Of a stretch of DNA of 64,000 nucleotides, positions 13,148-24,857 are shown in pieces; position 1 is the first letter of the stretch; the number at the start of each line of letters is the position of its first letter. The DNA lies in assembly GCA_903632075.3 (NCBI GenBank), contig CAHIKZ030005641.1:110001-174000 (forward strand), written 5' to 3'. Made by a program: the position numbers and the translations under genes. This stretch comes from Acanthosepion pharaonis (taxonomy: Eukaryota > Mollusca > Cephalopoda > Sepiida > Sepiidae). The notes under the pieces were generated by a model that ran no database searches, had not been told where the DNA came from, and saw only the letters and a list, made by a program, of their open reading frames with translations.

Positions 13148-14104
13148 CAAACTATCAACGCGTATTTATTTATATATTTCTTGTCCCATCTTTCTTGTCC
13201 CATCTGTAGTGGTAGGGAAGGTAATCAACTTAAGTTAGTAAATTTATGAGTGACTAGTTTCTTTATTTTTTTTAATAATCTATACAAATAAAATATCTCT
13301 ATTGTACAAATTAGCTCCGGAGCAAAATGAAAGGTTCAATTATTCAATTCTTTTATTGAATTCTTAGATTGCAGCCTTATTTGTTCAAGTTTTTCATGTA
13401 AGGCACTCAGATACCTTTGTCTATTCAATAATCGTCTTGTTTCAACGTAGTATTGAAATAAGGCTTGACGTCTTTTTCTTCCGTAAGATATTTGTATTTC
13501 ACTGTTATATTAAACACATCAAATATTTAACATGAAAAGATATTGAAGAAAAACAATTTATCTAATACTAGCAGTAATCAATTAATCATAGATGCTATTG
13601 AATGTCAAAATATATAAAGCGGACGGATAAATTAAACGGCTCATTGGCCCGTATCTTAGTTTTAGAATTCTTTATCTCCGCTTAGAATAAAGTTTGTTTT
13701 GGATGTATCTTCTCCTTAGGGAATTCCAGTCTGATTAAATAATCAGAATTCCAAACATTTGCCTGAGTTTGAACACCGATCACTGGAACAAACGCAGGTC
13801 TTATAACACACGAAACAAAACAATATTTACTTTTGTTGTCATTAAATCAATTTATTTCTCATTTTGATGACTGTGAGAAGATTCATGTAGCCTATGACAA
13901 TAGAATGTATGCTTCAAACACTAATTTATTTCTGTCGATCATTTATGAAGCGATTTCTCAAAAGAAAATAGAACATTTTATGCATTTATGAAGAAACATA
14001 AGAAATATTATCAGTAATTTTCTTTATTTAGAAATCGTCTTACCGAGAAACATTATGTTAATCATTTAACATATTCTTAAAATGGAAAATGCTTTTGTTG
14101 TTGC

Positions 14105-14105
<1 letters not shown>

Positions 14106-14138
<33 letters not shown>
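14106..14138. repeat. (TAA)n microsatellite
   Basis: Marks the 5' edge of LINE fragment copy 1. Confidence 0.95.
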
Positions 14139-14139
<1 letters not shown>

Positions 14140-14149
14140 TGTTATTAAA

Positions 14150-14525
14150 GACCACAAAAAAAAACGGTGCCTCCTTGTTGATATGGCAGCCCCTGCTGAC
14201 TGCAATTTATCTTTGAAGATATTCAAAAAGCTGTCAAAATATAAGGATCTTGAAATAGAAATCTCGAAAATCTGGTATATGGGAACATCAACAATCCCTG
14301 TTGTAGTTGGAGCCCTAGGACTGGTTGGAAAAGATTGCAGTAGACTAATTGAAGGGATCCCTGGAAGTCCATGCCTCAAGGAGATACAAAAAATTGTTCT
14401 GACAAGTACAGCCCACACTTTACGAAGGGCTTTATCTATGTAATCTTTTTACTTTTTTTTTGTCAGTGGAAAGTGTCATGATGCCATTTCTAACCTTAGG
14501 TCCCTCGGCGGGACCCGGAAAGAAC
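14150..14525 (+). mobile_element. LINE ORF C-terminus plus 3' UTR, copy 1
   Basis: Open frame 14183-14440 encodes CNLSLKIFKKLSKYKDLEIE, ISKIWYMGTSTIPVVVGALG, LVGKDCSRLIEGIPGSPCLK and EIQKIVLTSTAHTLRRALSM, then TAA. The IPVVVGALG segment near the end is a C-terminal signature seen in invertebrate non-LTR polyproteins. The 3' part includes a small GGTCCC/GGGACC hairpin near 14500. A (TAA)n tract abuts the 5' side. A near-identical copy lies at 55190-55443 in opposite orientation. Clade not assigned. Confidence 0.65.
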
Positions 14526-14849
14526 GATTCATTTAAACTCTTGCATGTTATTTTACCATACAGAAAAAAAAATTTCATTCGGAAGCACGACCTCTGATCG
14601 GTAGATTGGAGCTTTTGATGAGTGTGGAACCACCTCTTAATTGTCGTTATTCACAGAAGCACATTTTAAAATTGTTTTCATGAAAACATTCTATAAATTT
14701 CAAACGGAAGTAGTTGGTCATTGCATATCTAATGTTCGTCTATGAGGAAACGGCTAATATCAATATTATCATTACCATAACAGACAGAGTCTCGTGAAGG
14801 ACAATTCTGACTAAATAATCGTATCCAAAATTCTTTTTTCGCACTTATG

Positions 14850-14850
14850 T

Positions 14851-14889
<39 letters not shown>

Positions 14890-14890
14890 A
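14850..14890. repeat. (CA)n(TA)n microsatellite
   Basis: CA then TA repeat, next to the mariner remnant. Confidence 0.95.
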
Positions 14891-14929
14891 ATATTTACAA
14901 ATTGTCGTCTAAATCACGCAGAAATGAAA

Positions 14930-15735
14930 TCTCATTTAATAGACATATTTACCAAATTACACAAAAATATCTTGAAATACGAAACAGTAAATTTATTCAA
15001 TATAATCGCCATTGGCGCCACACGAAGCTTCAAGACGACTTCGGAATCTCCTACACCTTTTATGGGGGGTCTCCTTCTTTATGTTGGTGAACATTGCAAT
15101 AATTCTTGCCTTCAGTTCTTCTTTGCTGTCACAAGTGGTTTTGTTAGTCTCTCGCTCAACTGTACCCCACACAAAATAATCATGGCAGTTGCAGTCTGGG
15201 GAGTTAGATGTAAGGTGTGATATGGTCCCAGAAATTGTCTGATAGCCATGACTGGGTCCGCTCGTTAGTGTTGCATGGTGCAGTGTCCTGTTTCCAGACA
15301 GAGAGTCTTCCAGCAGCCACCCTCTTGACCCAGGGCACCACTACCACATCAAGGCATTTGATGTAGGCCTCCATGTTGAGTCTGTAGCACTCAGCAACAA
15401 ATTCGAGATTTCTTTTCTTATCAGAACGATCAGAGTGGGTGACTTTTCCAATCTGTCGTACCTTCGTAATCACGATTAGACTCATCCAACTCTTTCCGAA
15501 TCCGCAGTACTGTCATCAGATTGACACCCAAACATTCTGAAATGCGCAAATTTTAAGCACTGCAGCATGACGTTTCCAAATTTCTGGCAGAGTGAATTGC
15601 GTCATCGTGAACCTTTTCTCGCAGATAGTGCCCAACTGACTCTATACTGCGCAGACAACAAAACCAAAAAACATACAACGCGCATGCGCTAAATGAAAAA
15701 GATAAAATGGTGACAATTTCCCCACCATGATCTCT
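14930..15735 (-). mobile_element. Mariner-family transposon remnant, broken transposase
   Basis: Minus-strand reading gives IRKELDE, DKKRNLEFVAECYRLNMEAY, VVVVPWVKRVAAGRLSVWKQ, KQDTAPCNTNERTQSWLSDN and FWDHITPYI to a stop near 15204. In another frame it continues with SPDCNCHDYFVWG, ERETNKT and RCCRRFRSRLEAVV-like sequence. WKQD holds the second catalytic Asp and SPDCNCHDY the third. The frame is lost between them, apparently through a small deletion, and there is no intact N-terminal DNA-binding region. A second fragment lies at 25600-25930. Confidence 0.72.
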
Positions 15736-15764
15736 ATTTGTCAGTAAGGAGACTTCCTGATGTT

Positions 15765-15940
15765 AGCGGCCTGGAGGGGTCGATCCCAGCGTGCGGCATC
15801 TTCGGATATCCTTGTGAGTGAAATTGGGCAGACGCAACCCTTGGGTGACGTCGATAGCTGTGCTAGCACGAAGTCACACAAGTCACAAGTCATCGTGACA
15901 GAGGGCTTGAGCGTTTGACTTTGTTAAAATTGTTGATGAC
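15765..15940 (+). repeat. Interspersed repeat shared with 7620-7770
   Basis: TTAGCGGCCTGGAGGGGTCG, ATCCCAGCGTGCGGCATC, GACGTCGATAGCTGTGCTAG and AGTCATCGTGACAGAGG; second copy of the 7620 repeat. Confidence 0.45.
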
Positions 15941-15951
15941 TCTAGATAACA

Positions 15952-15953
<2 letters not shown>

Positions 15954-16022
<69 letters not shown>
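15954..16022. repeat. (TA)n microsatellite
   Basis: About 68 bp of TA between a repeat and a Jockey-like 3' end. Confidence 0.95.
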
Positions 16023-16023
<1 letters not shown>

Positions 16024-16059
16024 ATAAGTTTAATAAGGCGATAATGAATAAAAGGCATT

Positions 16060-16600
16060 ACTAGGAGTGTAAAAGAATTGGAAAATTTTACTAAAAAGAA
16101 AAGACAATAAACGATCAGGTTTCAGGAAGACAGAAGATTGCGATTGACGTTGCATTTCAATTTTTTAAAATTGTAGTTTCATGTAAGTAAGAAACCAGAT
16201 AAGATTTCCACAATTAAGAAGTAGAATATATATTCACATTTCAAGTGTAAAACGATGCAACCTAGTTACAAGTCTAGTAGTAAGATTAAATACATGAGGT
16301 CAATGAATTGAGAGAAATTATTAGAACAACTACTATGGAAATATTTATCGAAAAGTCAGTAACATCACAGCGGTGGGGAAGTGATTGAATTCGAGATGTC
16401 AGATCAAGACCATTAACATTACCAATTCTTCTTTGATGTCAAGAATTACGAGATATATAGTCATAGCTCAAGACCAGATATGGCAGCAATATTCAATGCA
16501 CAGACGAATGTTAAAGTTTATAAACGTGCAAGATATATTAATCTTTCCGTGCAGTTTGTTACAAAAAATATACTGTTATGGCGGCTCTTGTCTCGTTGTT
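16060..16600 (-). mobile_element. Jockey/CR1-like LINE 3' fragment
   Basis: Minus-strand reading shows NCTERLIYLARL, an LNIAAISGLE segment (eroded YCCHIW region), LFDKYFHSSCSNN, a DLMYLILLLDL segment and FKKLKCNVNRNLL. It ends near 16060 in the conserved 3' terminal sequence. It is adjacent to a second copy at 16830-17345. Confidence 0.6.
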
Positions 16601-16829
16601 CAATTTTGAGAGAAACAGGTCTATTTTGGCTGTCTGTAACGGAGTTTGAAAAGATGTTGCTAACTAGCATTTGATTTATGTCGCTACGTTCTTTAAGGGA
16701 TAACTTGCACCAGAAGGGGTTCACGTGTTTTTTTTTGTTTTCGTTAAATAACAAACATGAATTCTCTTTAAGAAGTATTAAAAAAAAACTCACTAAAGTT
16801 GTTGAACGAATTAAAAATAACAAATTATC

Positions 16830-17345
16830 TACTATGAAAAAATATATAAAGGCTGTACTGAGTGTGAGAAAATATGGGGAAAAACATTATTAAGAAGAAA
16901 GAAGAATAAAAGAACAGGATTTCCGCAATCGAGAAATGCAAGAATAGAAACTGTTAGTATAGAACTTACTAATACATCTGGACATTTCAACTGTAAAATA
17001 GTGGGACCTTGCCGCCAATCTAGTACTGCGTCTAAATTCATAAAGTCTTGATATCATAGAGGGAACTTCATTAGAACAATTACCATGAAAGTATTTATAG
17101 AAAAGTCACGGGGAAGCTACTGAAGACAAAATGGCAAGTCAGGACCGATAATATTGCAGATTCTTCTTTGGATTTTATCAAGAATATTTAAATACGTAAA
17201 AGGAGAACCAAACCAGATGTGACGGCAATGTTCAATGCATGGATGAATGGTAAACTTATAACTTTGTAAGATAGATTCTGTCAAGAAAATTTTCTCGAAT
17301 GACACAGTGGACCATATTTCCTAGCAGGTGACCAAGCAATTGATT
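16830..17345 (-). mobile_element. Jockey/CR1-like LINE 3' fragment
   Basis: Minus-strand reading gives SILQSYKFTIHPCIEHCRHI, LNILDKIQRRICNIIGPDL, FSINTFMVIVLMKFPL, MNLDAVLDWRQGPTILQLKC and FLDCGNPVLLF. Same region as 16060-16600, so two copies lie side by side in the same orientation. Confidence 0.7.
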
Positions 17346-17369
17346 CAATATAATATTTCCACATCGTCC

Positions 17370-17370
17370 C

Positions 17371-17453
<83 letters not shown>
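17370..17453. repeat. (CA)n(TA)n microsatellite
   Basis: CA repeat followed by about 32 TA units, between Jockey-like and RTE-like fragments. Confidence 0.95.
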
Positions 17454-17461
<8 letters not shown>

Positions 17462-17479
17462 AATGACGTATGTTATCAG

Positions 17480-17745
17480 TGTTCTCTATACTGCCCCGCC
17501 TATTGTTGCTCTCAGTACTACTACTTCCTTTAAGCTAATTTTGCAACGGGTAACACTTGTTTCTTCTTTCATTTTCGAGGCTTTGACGTGTTTCTTGTCT
17601 TCAATTGGTCTTGTGAGTATTAGATTCTCCAAGCCTTCTTTACTCATTATGTGTACGGAAAATGTCAGCTGCCTGTATCTGATTGCTAACAACAGTCCCT
17701 TGTACTTCACTAATTATTTTTTCTTCTCCCATAGTACGAGTAGAT
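17480..17745 (-). mobile_element. RTE-like LINE fragment, RT C-terminal region
   Basis: Minus-strand translation includes YRQLTFSVHIMSKEGLENLI, then LTRPIEDKK, matching the FLGHIMRKEGLENL motif of other copies. Degenerate after that point. Confidence 0.6.
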
Positions 17746-18177
17746 AGTTTCGCCTATCGCGCGTTTCACACACTTCCCCGTTCTTTTGAAAAGAAGTAAA
17801 CGTTTAGCCCTTGTTTCCTGATTAGGATTGGATTTCTGATACTTTCTAAAGTCTAATCCACACTATACTTCTACCATCTCCAACTGAACACAGAAATGTA
17901 ATCCACTAATGATATCTTGGCCTTTTCATGTCTAGAGTTAGCCACTTCTTTTCATTTCTTGCTCTTTCTTTCGTTTATACGACACCACACAGTAACCTCC
18001 TACCTTGAGTGGCTCTTGGGCCTTGTATTGGGTGAACATTAGTAAAAAACGCACACAAAATCATCATATTCTCTCCGCAACTTACTCTTATGTCATATAT
18101 ACTGTACTTAGTATGTCCTTTGGTAAAAACATCGGTATAAACGTCGGTAAAAACATTTTTCGGTCACATCAAGTCTT

Positions 18178-18220
18178 TAATTTCGTCGCAAGTGATGAAA
18201 CATCATTTGCGACGAAATTA
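18178..18220. other. 20-bp-stem hairpin
   Basis: TAATTTCGTCGCAAGTGATG pairs with CATCATTTGCGACGAAATTA around an AAA loop, with one mismatch (a G-U pair in RNA on one strand). Probably a MITE relic. Confidence 0.65.
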
Positions 18221-18489
18221 TCCCTCATTCATTTATTTTCGTAAAAATGTTATTCGTCTGAGGTGGGTTTGTTCCTTTTCTGATATCTAATTCTTCCGAC
18301 CTCTCTACAAGGATCTTCGAGAATGTTCCAAACACGTTGGAAAAAAAATGTCAATTTGTTACTTGTTATATTAAATTATCATAAGATATATCATCTTTAG
18401 ATCCTGTTAAATTAGTAATATTATTATTTATTAGATTTATTACAAGGTTACAAATAATGGGCACCGAGTCAGGATCGAACTCTTTCACT

Positions 18490-18495
18490 CTTTTG

Positions 18496-18532
<37 letters not shown>

Positions 18533-19385
18533 CTACTCACACTCTCTCACTCACATTCTCTTTCATTATCTCTTACTATACCTCTCACTACCCACCTCGC
18601 TCTATCACGCTCCCACTCTCTCTCTCTCTCATTATCTCACTCTATACCTCTCACTACCCACTCTCTCCCACATCCTCTCTCTCTCTCATTATCTCACTCT
18701 ATACCTCTCACTACCCACTCTCTCCCACATCTCTCTCTCTCATTATCTCCTCTATACCTCTCACTACCCACTCTCTCCCACATCTCTCTCTCTCATTATC
18801 TCCTCTATACCTCTCACTACCCACTCTCTCCCACATCCCTCTCTCTCTCATTATCTCAGTCTATACCTCTCACTACCCACTCTCTCCCACATCCTCTCTC
18901 TCTCATTATCTCCTCTATACCTCTCACTACCCACTCTCTCCCACATCCCTCTCTCTCTCTCATTATCTCCTCTATACCTCTCACTACCCACTCTCTCCCA
19001 CATCCTCTCTCTCTCTCATTATCTCACTCTATACCTCTCACTACCCACTCTCTCCCACATCCTCTCTCTCTCTCATTATCTCACTCTATACCTCTCACTA
19101 CCCACTCTCTCCCACATCCTCTCTCTCTCTCATTATCTCCTCTATACCTCTCTCACTCCACCCACTCTCTCCCACATCCTCTCTCTCTCTCATTATCTCC
19201 TCTATACCTCTCACTACCCCCTCTCTCCCACATCCTCTCTCTCTCATTATCTCACTCTATACCTCTCACTACCCACTCTCTCCCACATCCTCTCTCTCTC
19301 TCATTATCTCACTCTATACCTCTCACTACCCACTCTCTCCCACATCCTCTCTCTCTCTCATTATCTCCTTCCCTTTCATCCTATC
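18490..19385. repeat. 57-bp pyrimidine minisatellite
   Basis: About 16 units built from CTCACTCTATACCTCTCACT, ACCCACTCTCTCCCACATCC and a (TC)n segment ending TCATTAT; unit length varies 52-58 bp. Because 57 is a multiple of three, a 332-codon frame is open through it, which is not evidence of a protein. Confidence 0.9.
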
Positions 19386-19853
19386 TCTATGCAAGCGAAC
19401 ACGCTACCCAGTAGTAATAGCTAACAGGATAATCTTGGAAATAATTTCCCCATGACGAGTTTCCCGACATTAGTAATCTTAGAAGTTGGCGTTTTGTCTT
19501 TGTTTTTATCTGACTAAAGTTATCTTAACTATTTGAAAATGACAGACAAAACAGTCTGTATTCAAAATGAGGCCTGTGTTAATCTTATCGGAGTAGGAAA
19601 CATTTGTAATGTCCTGAGAAAAACAAGCGAGACAACGATCAAATAAATCTGTATTCGGCTAACAGCCAAGTCACGTTGAAAGAACCGATTCTCGCTTCAT
19701 CATCGATGTTTTACAGCATCGAAGTCGATCAGTACTTGGACGTAAAAAGCCTTCAGGAACATAAGATTCTGTGACATTTGGCCAGGTGCCACATTAAGAT
19801 TAGAAAATAAACTGACAAAACGAAGCCAATTTTATAAAACATCTGAAATAAAA

Positions 19854-20280
19854 AATGGTAATGCCAATATCATTCGTTTCCTTATAAGCAATTATTCGAC
19901 ATTCATTGACAATAGTACATCTCTTACTCTTCTCTTCAATCCCTGGCAATCGGACTGCGATCAAAGTGCAGTATCTGTTCTTCTTCCCTCTAATGGTAAT
20001 GGTTATATCAGTCATTTCCTAATAAGAAAGTATTCGGCATTCAATTCCTGAGCAGCCAGTGCTACACGAGCTACTCTTTTCTACACTTCCTGATCATCGG
20101 ACTGAGATCAAAGTGTAGTATCTGTTCTCCTCATTTCTAAGGGCAATTGTAATATCAGTCGTGTCCTTATAAGGAGACATTCGTTATTCATAGAGCAAAA
20201 CTATGCCAATTTTATAAAAGGTATGGAACACCATATTGTAATGGTAATATACATACATCGAGCAACCAGCGCTACTTTTA
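19854..20280. repeat. Degenerate ~145-bp tandem repeat
   Basis: Units begin TGGTAATGCCAATATCATTC (19856), TGGTAATGGTTATATCAGTC (19993) and GGGCAATTGTAATATCAGTC (20140), and the first two contain GATCAAAGTG(C/T)AGTATCTGT. About 2.5 to 3 diverged copies. Confidence 0.7.
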
Positions 20281-20699
20281 GTTGAAAGTATTAAATCTTT
20301 GTATTAAAACAATTTTTCAGGAAAATATGTTTCTCAAGTCCAGTAAGTGTTATTATTCTTTTCAATATTAATGGGGGCTTTCACTATAACTTTTTGAAGT
20401 ACTGTGGAACGTAAACATTTTGTGTATGCTAGTTTCTTGTCGAATTACATTATGTTATCTATTACGGTTTTGCTGTTGTTGAAAGTCCTCAAGTGATATG
20501 GTTTCTGTTATTAGGTGCACTTCTTTGTTTATAAACCTGAAGAGTAAGATCACAAGGTTCGAAAAAAGAATAGTCCTTGCTGAGATCTACAGATTTCATC
20601 CACTCGAAGACAATTTAACAATTGATCATATAAAGCGGTTGTATAGCTTCGATATGTTTAGCTCCATGCAAGACATCCATAGGAAAGTCTCAAGGGTAT

Positions 20700-20955
20700 T
20701 TCGATATGGTGCAATGGTTAAGAAGCTTGTCTCACTAGATCAATTACAACCAAGCAATGAGATCAATCCTCACTATGCCCTCTTAATTTCCTACTTGTGC
20801 CACAACTAAGCTTCGCGCAGTAAAAGGACAACTCGACGTGTTGAAATTATTAGCAAGCTTGTTTCGCTAGATTAATTACGACTGAATACTGAGTTTGATA
20901 CTCCCAGGATGCTCCATACTTTCGGTCTTGTGCCACATCTAAGCCATTCTTTGGA
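20700..20955 (+). mobile_element. Two diverged tRNA-like SINEs head to tail
   Basis: Unit 1 starts CGATATGGTGCAATGGTTAA near 20702 and has GATCAATCCTCACTATGC. Unit 2 starts near 20840 (CTCGACGTGTTGAAATTA) and ends TTGTGCCACATCTAAGCC. Same family and orientation. Confidence 0.6.
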
Positions 20956-21283
20956 AACCATCATATGTATGTCTCGACGTTAGTCTTGTTAAATGCGTTC
21001 CTCGGTAGCAGGTTGTTCAGAACCGCTGCATTGATAAGATTTCCTTTGCATATTTTGCATATATCTTAGCCTCACAAGCGTTTTCCTCCTTAGCGTGTAC
21101 AACTAGCGATACAGTGAAGACTGAAGAGATTCACCTGCAGATCCTCAGATTTTACAACGTGTCTTCCGAGTGCGCATGGCGGTAATGTTTACATATGTAG
21201 CGAAACATACAATATTTGAATACGTGATGATTACAGGAGATATTTATGTAGCACCCAGTGTTGATTGAACTATTACTATTATG

Positions 21284-21286
<3 letters not shown>

Positions 21287-21314
<28 letters not shown>
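21287..21314. repeat. (TA)n microsatellite
   Basis: Abuts the repeat at 21325. Confidence 0.9.
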
Positions 21315-21315
<1 letters not shown>

Positions 21316-21324
21316 ACAAAATAT

Positions 21325-21460
21325 ATCATTAAGGTTTGGGTTAAAGTGCTCAATACCAGGTATAGAGCGTATCTAAATATAAAAGTGGACATTGACATCA
21401 ACACCCAGAGGTGACAGTCTATTTCCTGCTAAACTGCAATCGTCAGGCCATGGTTGGTGT
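21325..21460 (+). repeat. Repeat adjoining (TA)n, shared with 38015-38132
   Basis: GGGTTAAAGTGCTCAATACC, GATAGAGCG, CAACACCCAGAGGTGACAGT and CTGCAATCGTCAGGCC match 38015-38132 and, inverted, 39073-39108. Confidence 0.6.
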
Positions 21461-21959
21461 GTTTTGGCCAGGTCAGTGATTCATTGTGTGTGGACTATTG
21501 CATTGTGGGTAGTTTATTGTATTTTTCTAACGGTTATTTAGTGAGTGTGGTTTGCTAATTTGTTTATTATTTATTTAGTTTACTTATTTATTTGTTTGAA
21601 TTAATTTATTTTATTTTACTTTGTTTTTGTTTAATATATTCATATTTTATTTTATTTCCTTTCACTTATCCTTGTTTGTTTTCAGTTTTCAATTTTTAAG
21701 TATCCTAGTAAAAATTTGTTTTCGTGTTTGCATTTCGAAATGGGTTCTGATCATTTATTTAGCAGTTTGCTTTGGCCTGGGAAGGTAATTATAGCTATTT
21801 TTTTATCCAGAGTTTAAAATATTGTGATTTATTGTTGTAGGCTGATGTTCTTTACTTTATTTTCTACGATATTTTTGATCTGATTTTTTTTTCTGTTCCG
21901 AACACACATATATTTTACAATTGTCCCAATCTGTGCTGCTATTAACGCCTAGCCTGTTT

Positions 21960-22370
21960 AGTAGTAATGGATTAATCCTTTTCTAACATTATTTGTGTCA
22001 AAGCGATCGCAAGGTCTTTGGTGAAAATTGAAGTCAATGTTCCTATGTTTGTGAAAGGCATCCTTAGCTATTACAAAGCGTCTCCCGAGAGCGCATTCTC
22101 CGCCCTCTGTTACGACAGCACTCAGATGGTTAAACTTTTGTACCTGCTTGATCCTCAAGTTTCCATTTATAGCTTACAACATGGGATGTCCTTTACATGA
22201 AGACCATACCATTCTTCCTTCTTACAATTAAGAGATATTCCCTTCTTCTTCCTTTCTTCTACAAACATTTTAAGATCTTCTGCAGTATTGCCTGACATCA
22301 ACACAGTATCATTTGCAAATGTCTTATGTAGTTACGGTCGGTGAATTTTTACCAGAATTAACAATGAAAA
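21960..22370 (-). mobile_element. RTE-like LINE fragment, RT catalytic region
   Basis: Minus-strand translation gives TFANDTVLMSGNTAEDLKMF, then ISLNCKKEEWYGL, RIKQVQKFNHLSAVVTEGGE and RRFVIAKDAFHKHRNIDFN. FANDTVL stands where a live RT has FADDT, so one catalytic Asp of the FADD box is changed to Asn. Frames are broken; it is a dead copy. Confidence 0.7.
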
Positions 22371-24354
22371 ACCCTGTCTACATACAGAGTAACTTTCAAA
22401 AGTTTTCAAACAGTTTTTTTTTTTTTTACGTGATAAAGACTTGCTTTTCTCTTTTGTCGGATTCAAGGTGAATCTTTTATAAGAGTTGCATGTGTCTGCT
22501 AACCAACAAAATTACGTAGCTACAAAGTATTCGTAACGTTACGTAGATATTGCAATGGCAATTTTGTAAACCCGCAAAGACGCTGTAATATCTTCAGACA
22601 TTTTATTAACAGAAAACGGATAATAAATTCTAGGAAGATATTAGAACCAGAATTTATAATCTAAATTAGCGTTTCTAGATTTAGAAAAATACGAAAATAC
22701 ATTTTATAACTTCTATAATGTTAAGTGAAAAAAATACTCTGATGTTATTTGACCTGTACGGAATTTTTCATGTACAACACTTCGCAAAGTTACCAGAACA
22801 ATACACCAACGTTGGGAATGAGCGCACATTTTGGGGTCTGGAATAACAGGTGATTGCAACTATTCTGTAACTTTGCCACAAGGTCACATATCTCCCAACG
22901 AAAGTACGGCGCGTCTGGGACGTTAGAAAACATTCCGTGCTAGCTGGGTTCTCAGGATAGTACAATCCACGTTATAGTGAGCAAGTGGCATGTTTGAATA
23001 TCGATTTTGTAGTGAGAATGATTAGACTGCCATAATAATTCTTGAGATTTTGCCTGGAATCAGTTACCGGTGTGAAATAGATAATTACTAAAGTCACGCA
23101 CAGGTCTCCTTACAAGATGTTGTAACTCTTCCTACTTTTAATTGATTTTATTTGATTTTGTACTATGGCAAGCTATTCTTATAAAATATCCTGAATACTA
23201 ATTGCGAATGGTTTCTAGCGCACTAATTAAGATCTCATAGTATATTATATAGTTTTAGGTAGATTATGTTACAACACACTTACAAAAGCCTTGAAAATCA
23301 GCCTTCGAAGTTTTGGATTCTACTTGTATTCGAACATCAACCTCTAGAACCAGCGGGAAAAAGGTGACACAGCTTTTTGTGTGTCTAATTCTGCGTGAAT
23401 TACGCAGTAACATGGTCAAAGTAGATTCGTCTAACAAATATCAGTAAATGAAGCTTGATGTTCCGTTCTTAGTAATGAGATATGCTTTTGTTGTGGTAAC
23501 ACGAAGCGTTGCTCGACACCAATATGCCAACACATCATTAGTAAATAGGAGAGATAAACTTGTTAATATATTGCTTTTTATTTCATTTTTTTTTTAGATA
23601 ATTCACTGTTTTTTATTATGTCCGGTTATTCTGAGAATACTACTGGTATCACGTAATCCATTACTTCCTGCCGCATGTTCAGGTCACCAGCGACTAACCA
23701 GGGTTTTAGTGGGGATGGTGGCTATTCACCCAAAATAATTAAAAATAAGACCTGTCAAAGGGAAGGCTGTCTTTTTTAGTAGAGTCAACGACCATCGAGA
23801 ATAATGGGTTGAACTAAGCTCTCTAGCTTGACACGCAGCCAGTGCATTGATGAAATGGCATCGTTGAGCGCAGAGAGCCCATTCGATTGAAGTCAACAGC
23901 AAAGGCTGCTGGTTTCGCTCGACTGAATCATCATCCGTGACGAAGGCGAGCCTTCAGGTTGGAGGAAATCGGCTGGGTTTATTCTGAAGTGGGTGGACTC
24001 CGCCAGGTTTACCCGCCTGAGACATTAGATACATGAATGGATACTATGCCGAATTTGCAATCCAGATTATATGGAAGGAACTGCTTATGTGCTCAACTGC
24101 ACAATGACCTTAACATTATAACCGGTCATAACATTGCCGTTGCAGCTAGTGGTTCTATAATCACTTTAATAATTTAAAGAGCTCAATACTTTCTGACGTG
24201 AGACAATTGAACGAATTGTATAGATAATGATCGTAGATTACTCAGGTATAAAATACAATTGTAAAATCATTAAAATGAGGCTATTTATTTTTTTAAAACT
24301 ATCATGTTATATTTCTCTTTGTTGTTTTTACTTTGGAGAAAAACCTGGAGAAGG

Positions 24355-24420
24355 CCGAAATGAATAACGGCCACAAACGTCTGGATAATAACAACAAAGA
24401 TGAGGACAATATTCCAAAAA
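24355..24420 (+). repeat. Dispersed repeat block, copy 1
   Basis: GATAATAACAACAAAGATGA and GGACAATATTCC match blocks at 28955-29060 and 62455-62560. Confidence 0.5.
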
Positions 24421-24509
24421 TAAATTACGCATCATAAACAATGAGATAAACAGTTGAGAAAAACGGAAATTTCACAATCATTTTTCGTGATTTTCTAAGC
24501 ATTGCTCAG

Positions 24510-24624
24510 ATAAGACAAAAGGCCGAAAGTTTAGGGTACTCAGTGATGATCAAACTCACTATTTAATCATAAGTGATCACGCGAGACAAGCTTGCTAACC
24601 ATTACAGCACACTGGGGTGCTATT
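24510..24624 (-). mobile_element. tRNA-like SINE (GGCACCTCG family), old copy
   Basis: Contains GACAAGCTTGCTAACCATTA and the inverse of a GTGCTG/CACC head near 24600-24624, with a degenerate B box. It lies 230 bp upstream of exon 2, antisense to the gene. Confidence 0.6.
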
Positions 24625-24770
24625 CACAGATATTTTTCGAAGGTACCTGTAAACGCATAAGTATTAGGATGAATCAAATAATTCCCGTTTTTGCTTATCA
24701 ACGTAATTTTTCCAAAGATCAAGTAAATTTACATTTTATTCTATTATACATCCACCATTATTTGCAATAA

Positions 24771-24799
24771 TTTAGTGTCACTTATCAAGTGACACTAAA
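24771..24799. other. Perfect intronic hairpin upstream of exon 2
   Basis: TTTAGTGTCACTT and AAGTGACACTAAA form a perfect 13-bp stem with a 3-nt loop, 58 nt before the exon 2 acceptor. It could fold in the pre-mRNA near the branch-point region. No function is shown. Confidence 0.6.
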
Positions 24800-24857
24800 C
24801 TAACAAATATTTTTAAAACAGTGCATTTGATTTTTCTTTTCAATTTCTTTTTTTCAG

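Larger units (their letters stand above)
11592..24857 (+). other. Intron of the secreted precursor, 13.3 kb
   Basis: Bounded by GTAAGT at 11592 and a polypyrimidine-CAG at 24857. It is filled with transposon fragments in both orientations, a pyrimidine minisatellite and (TA)n tracts. The segments 11600-13080, 13150-14090, 18230-18460, 20960-21280, 22400-24340 hold nothing I can identify; 23690-24130 is less AT-rich than its surroundings but has no open frame. Confidence 0.55.

Noticed and set aside
18457..19455. 332-codon open frame, Ser/Leu/Pro-rich
   Set aside because: It is the translation of a 57-bp CT-rich minisatellite. Unit length is a multiple of three, so frames stay open without selection.
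20498..20809. 103-codon + strand frame
   Set aside because: The second half is a SINE; the first half (EKRIVLAEIYRFHP) has no recognised relation and no splice or start context strong enough to call.
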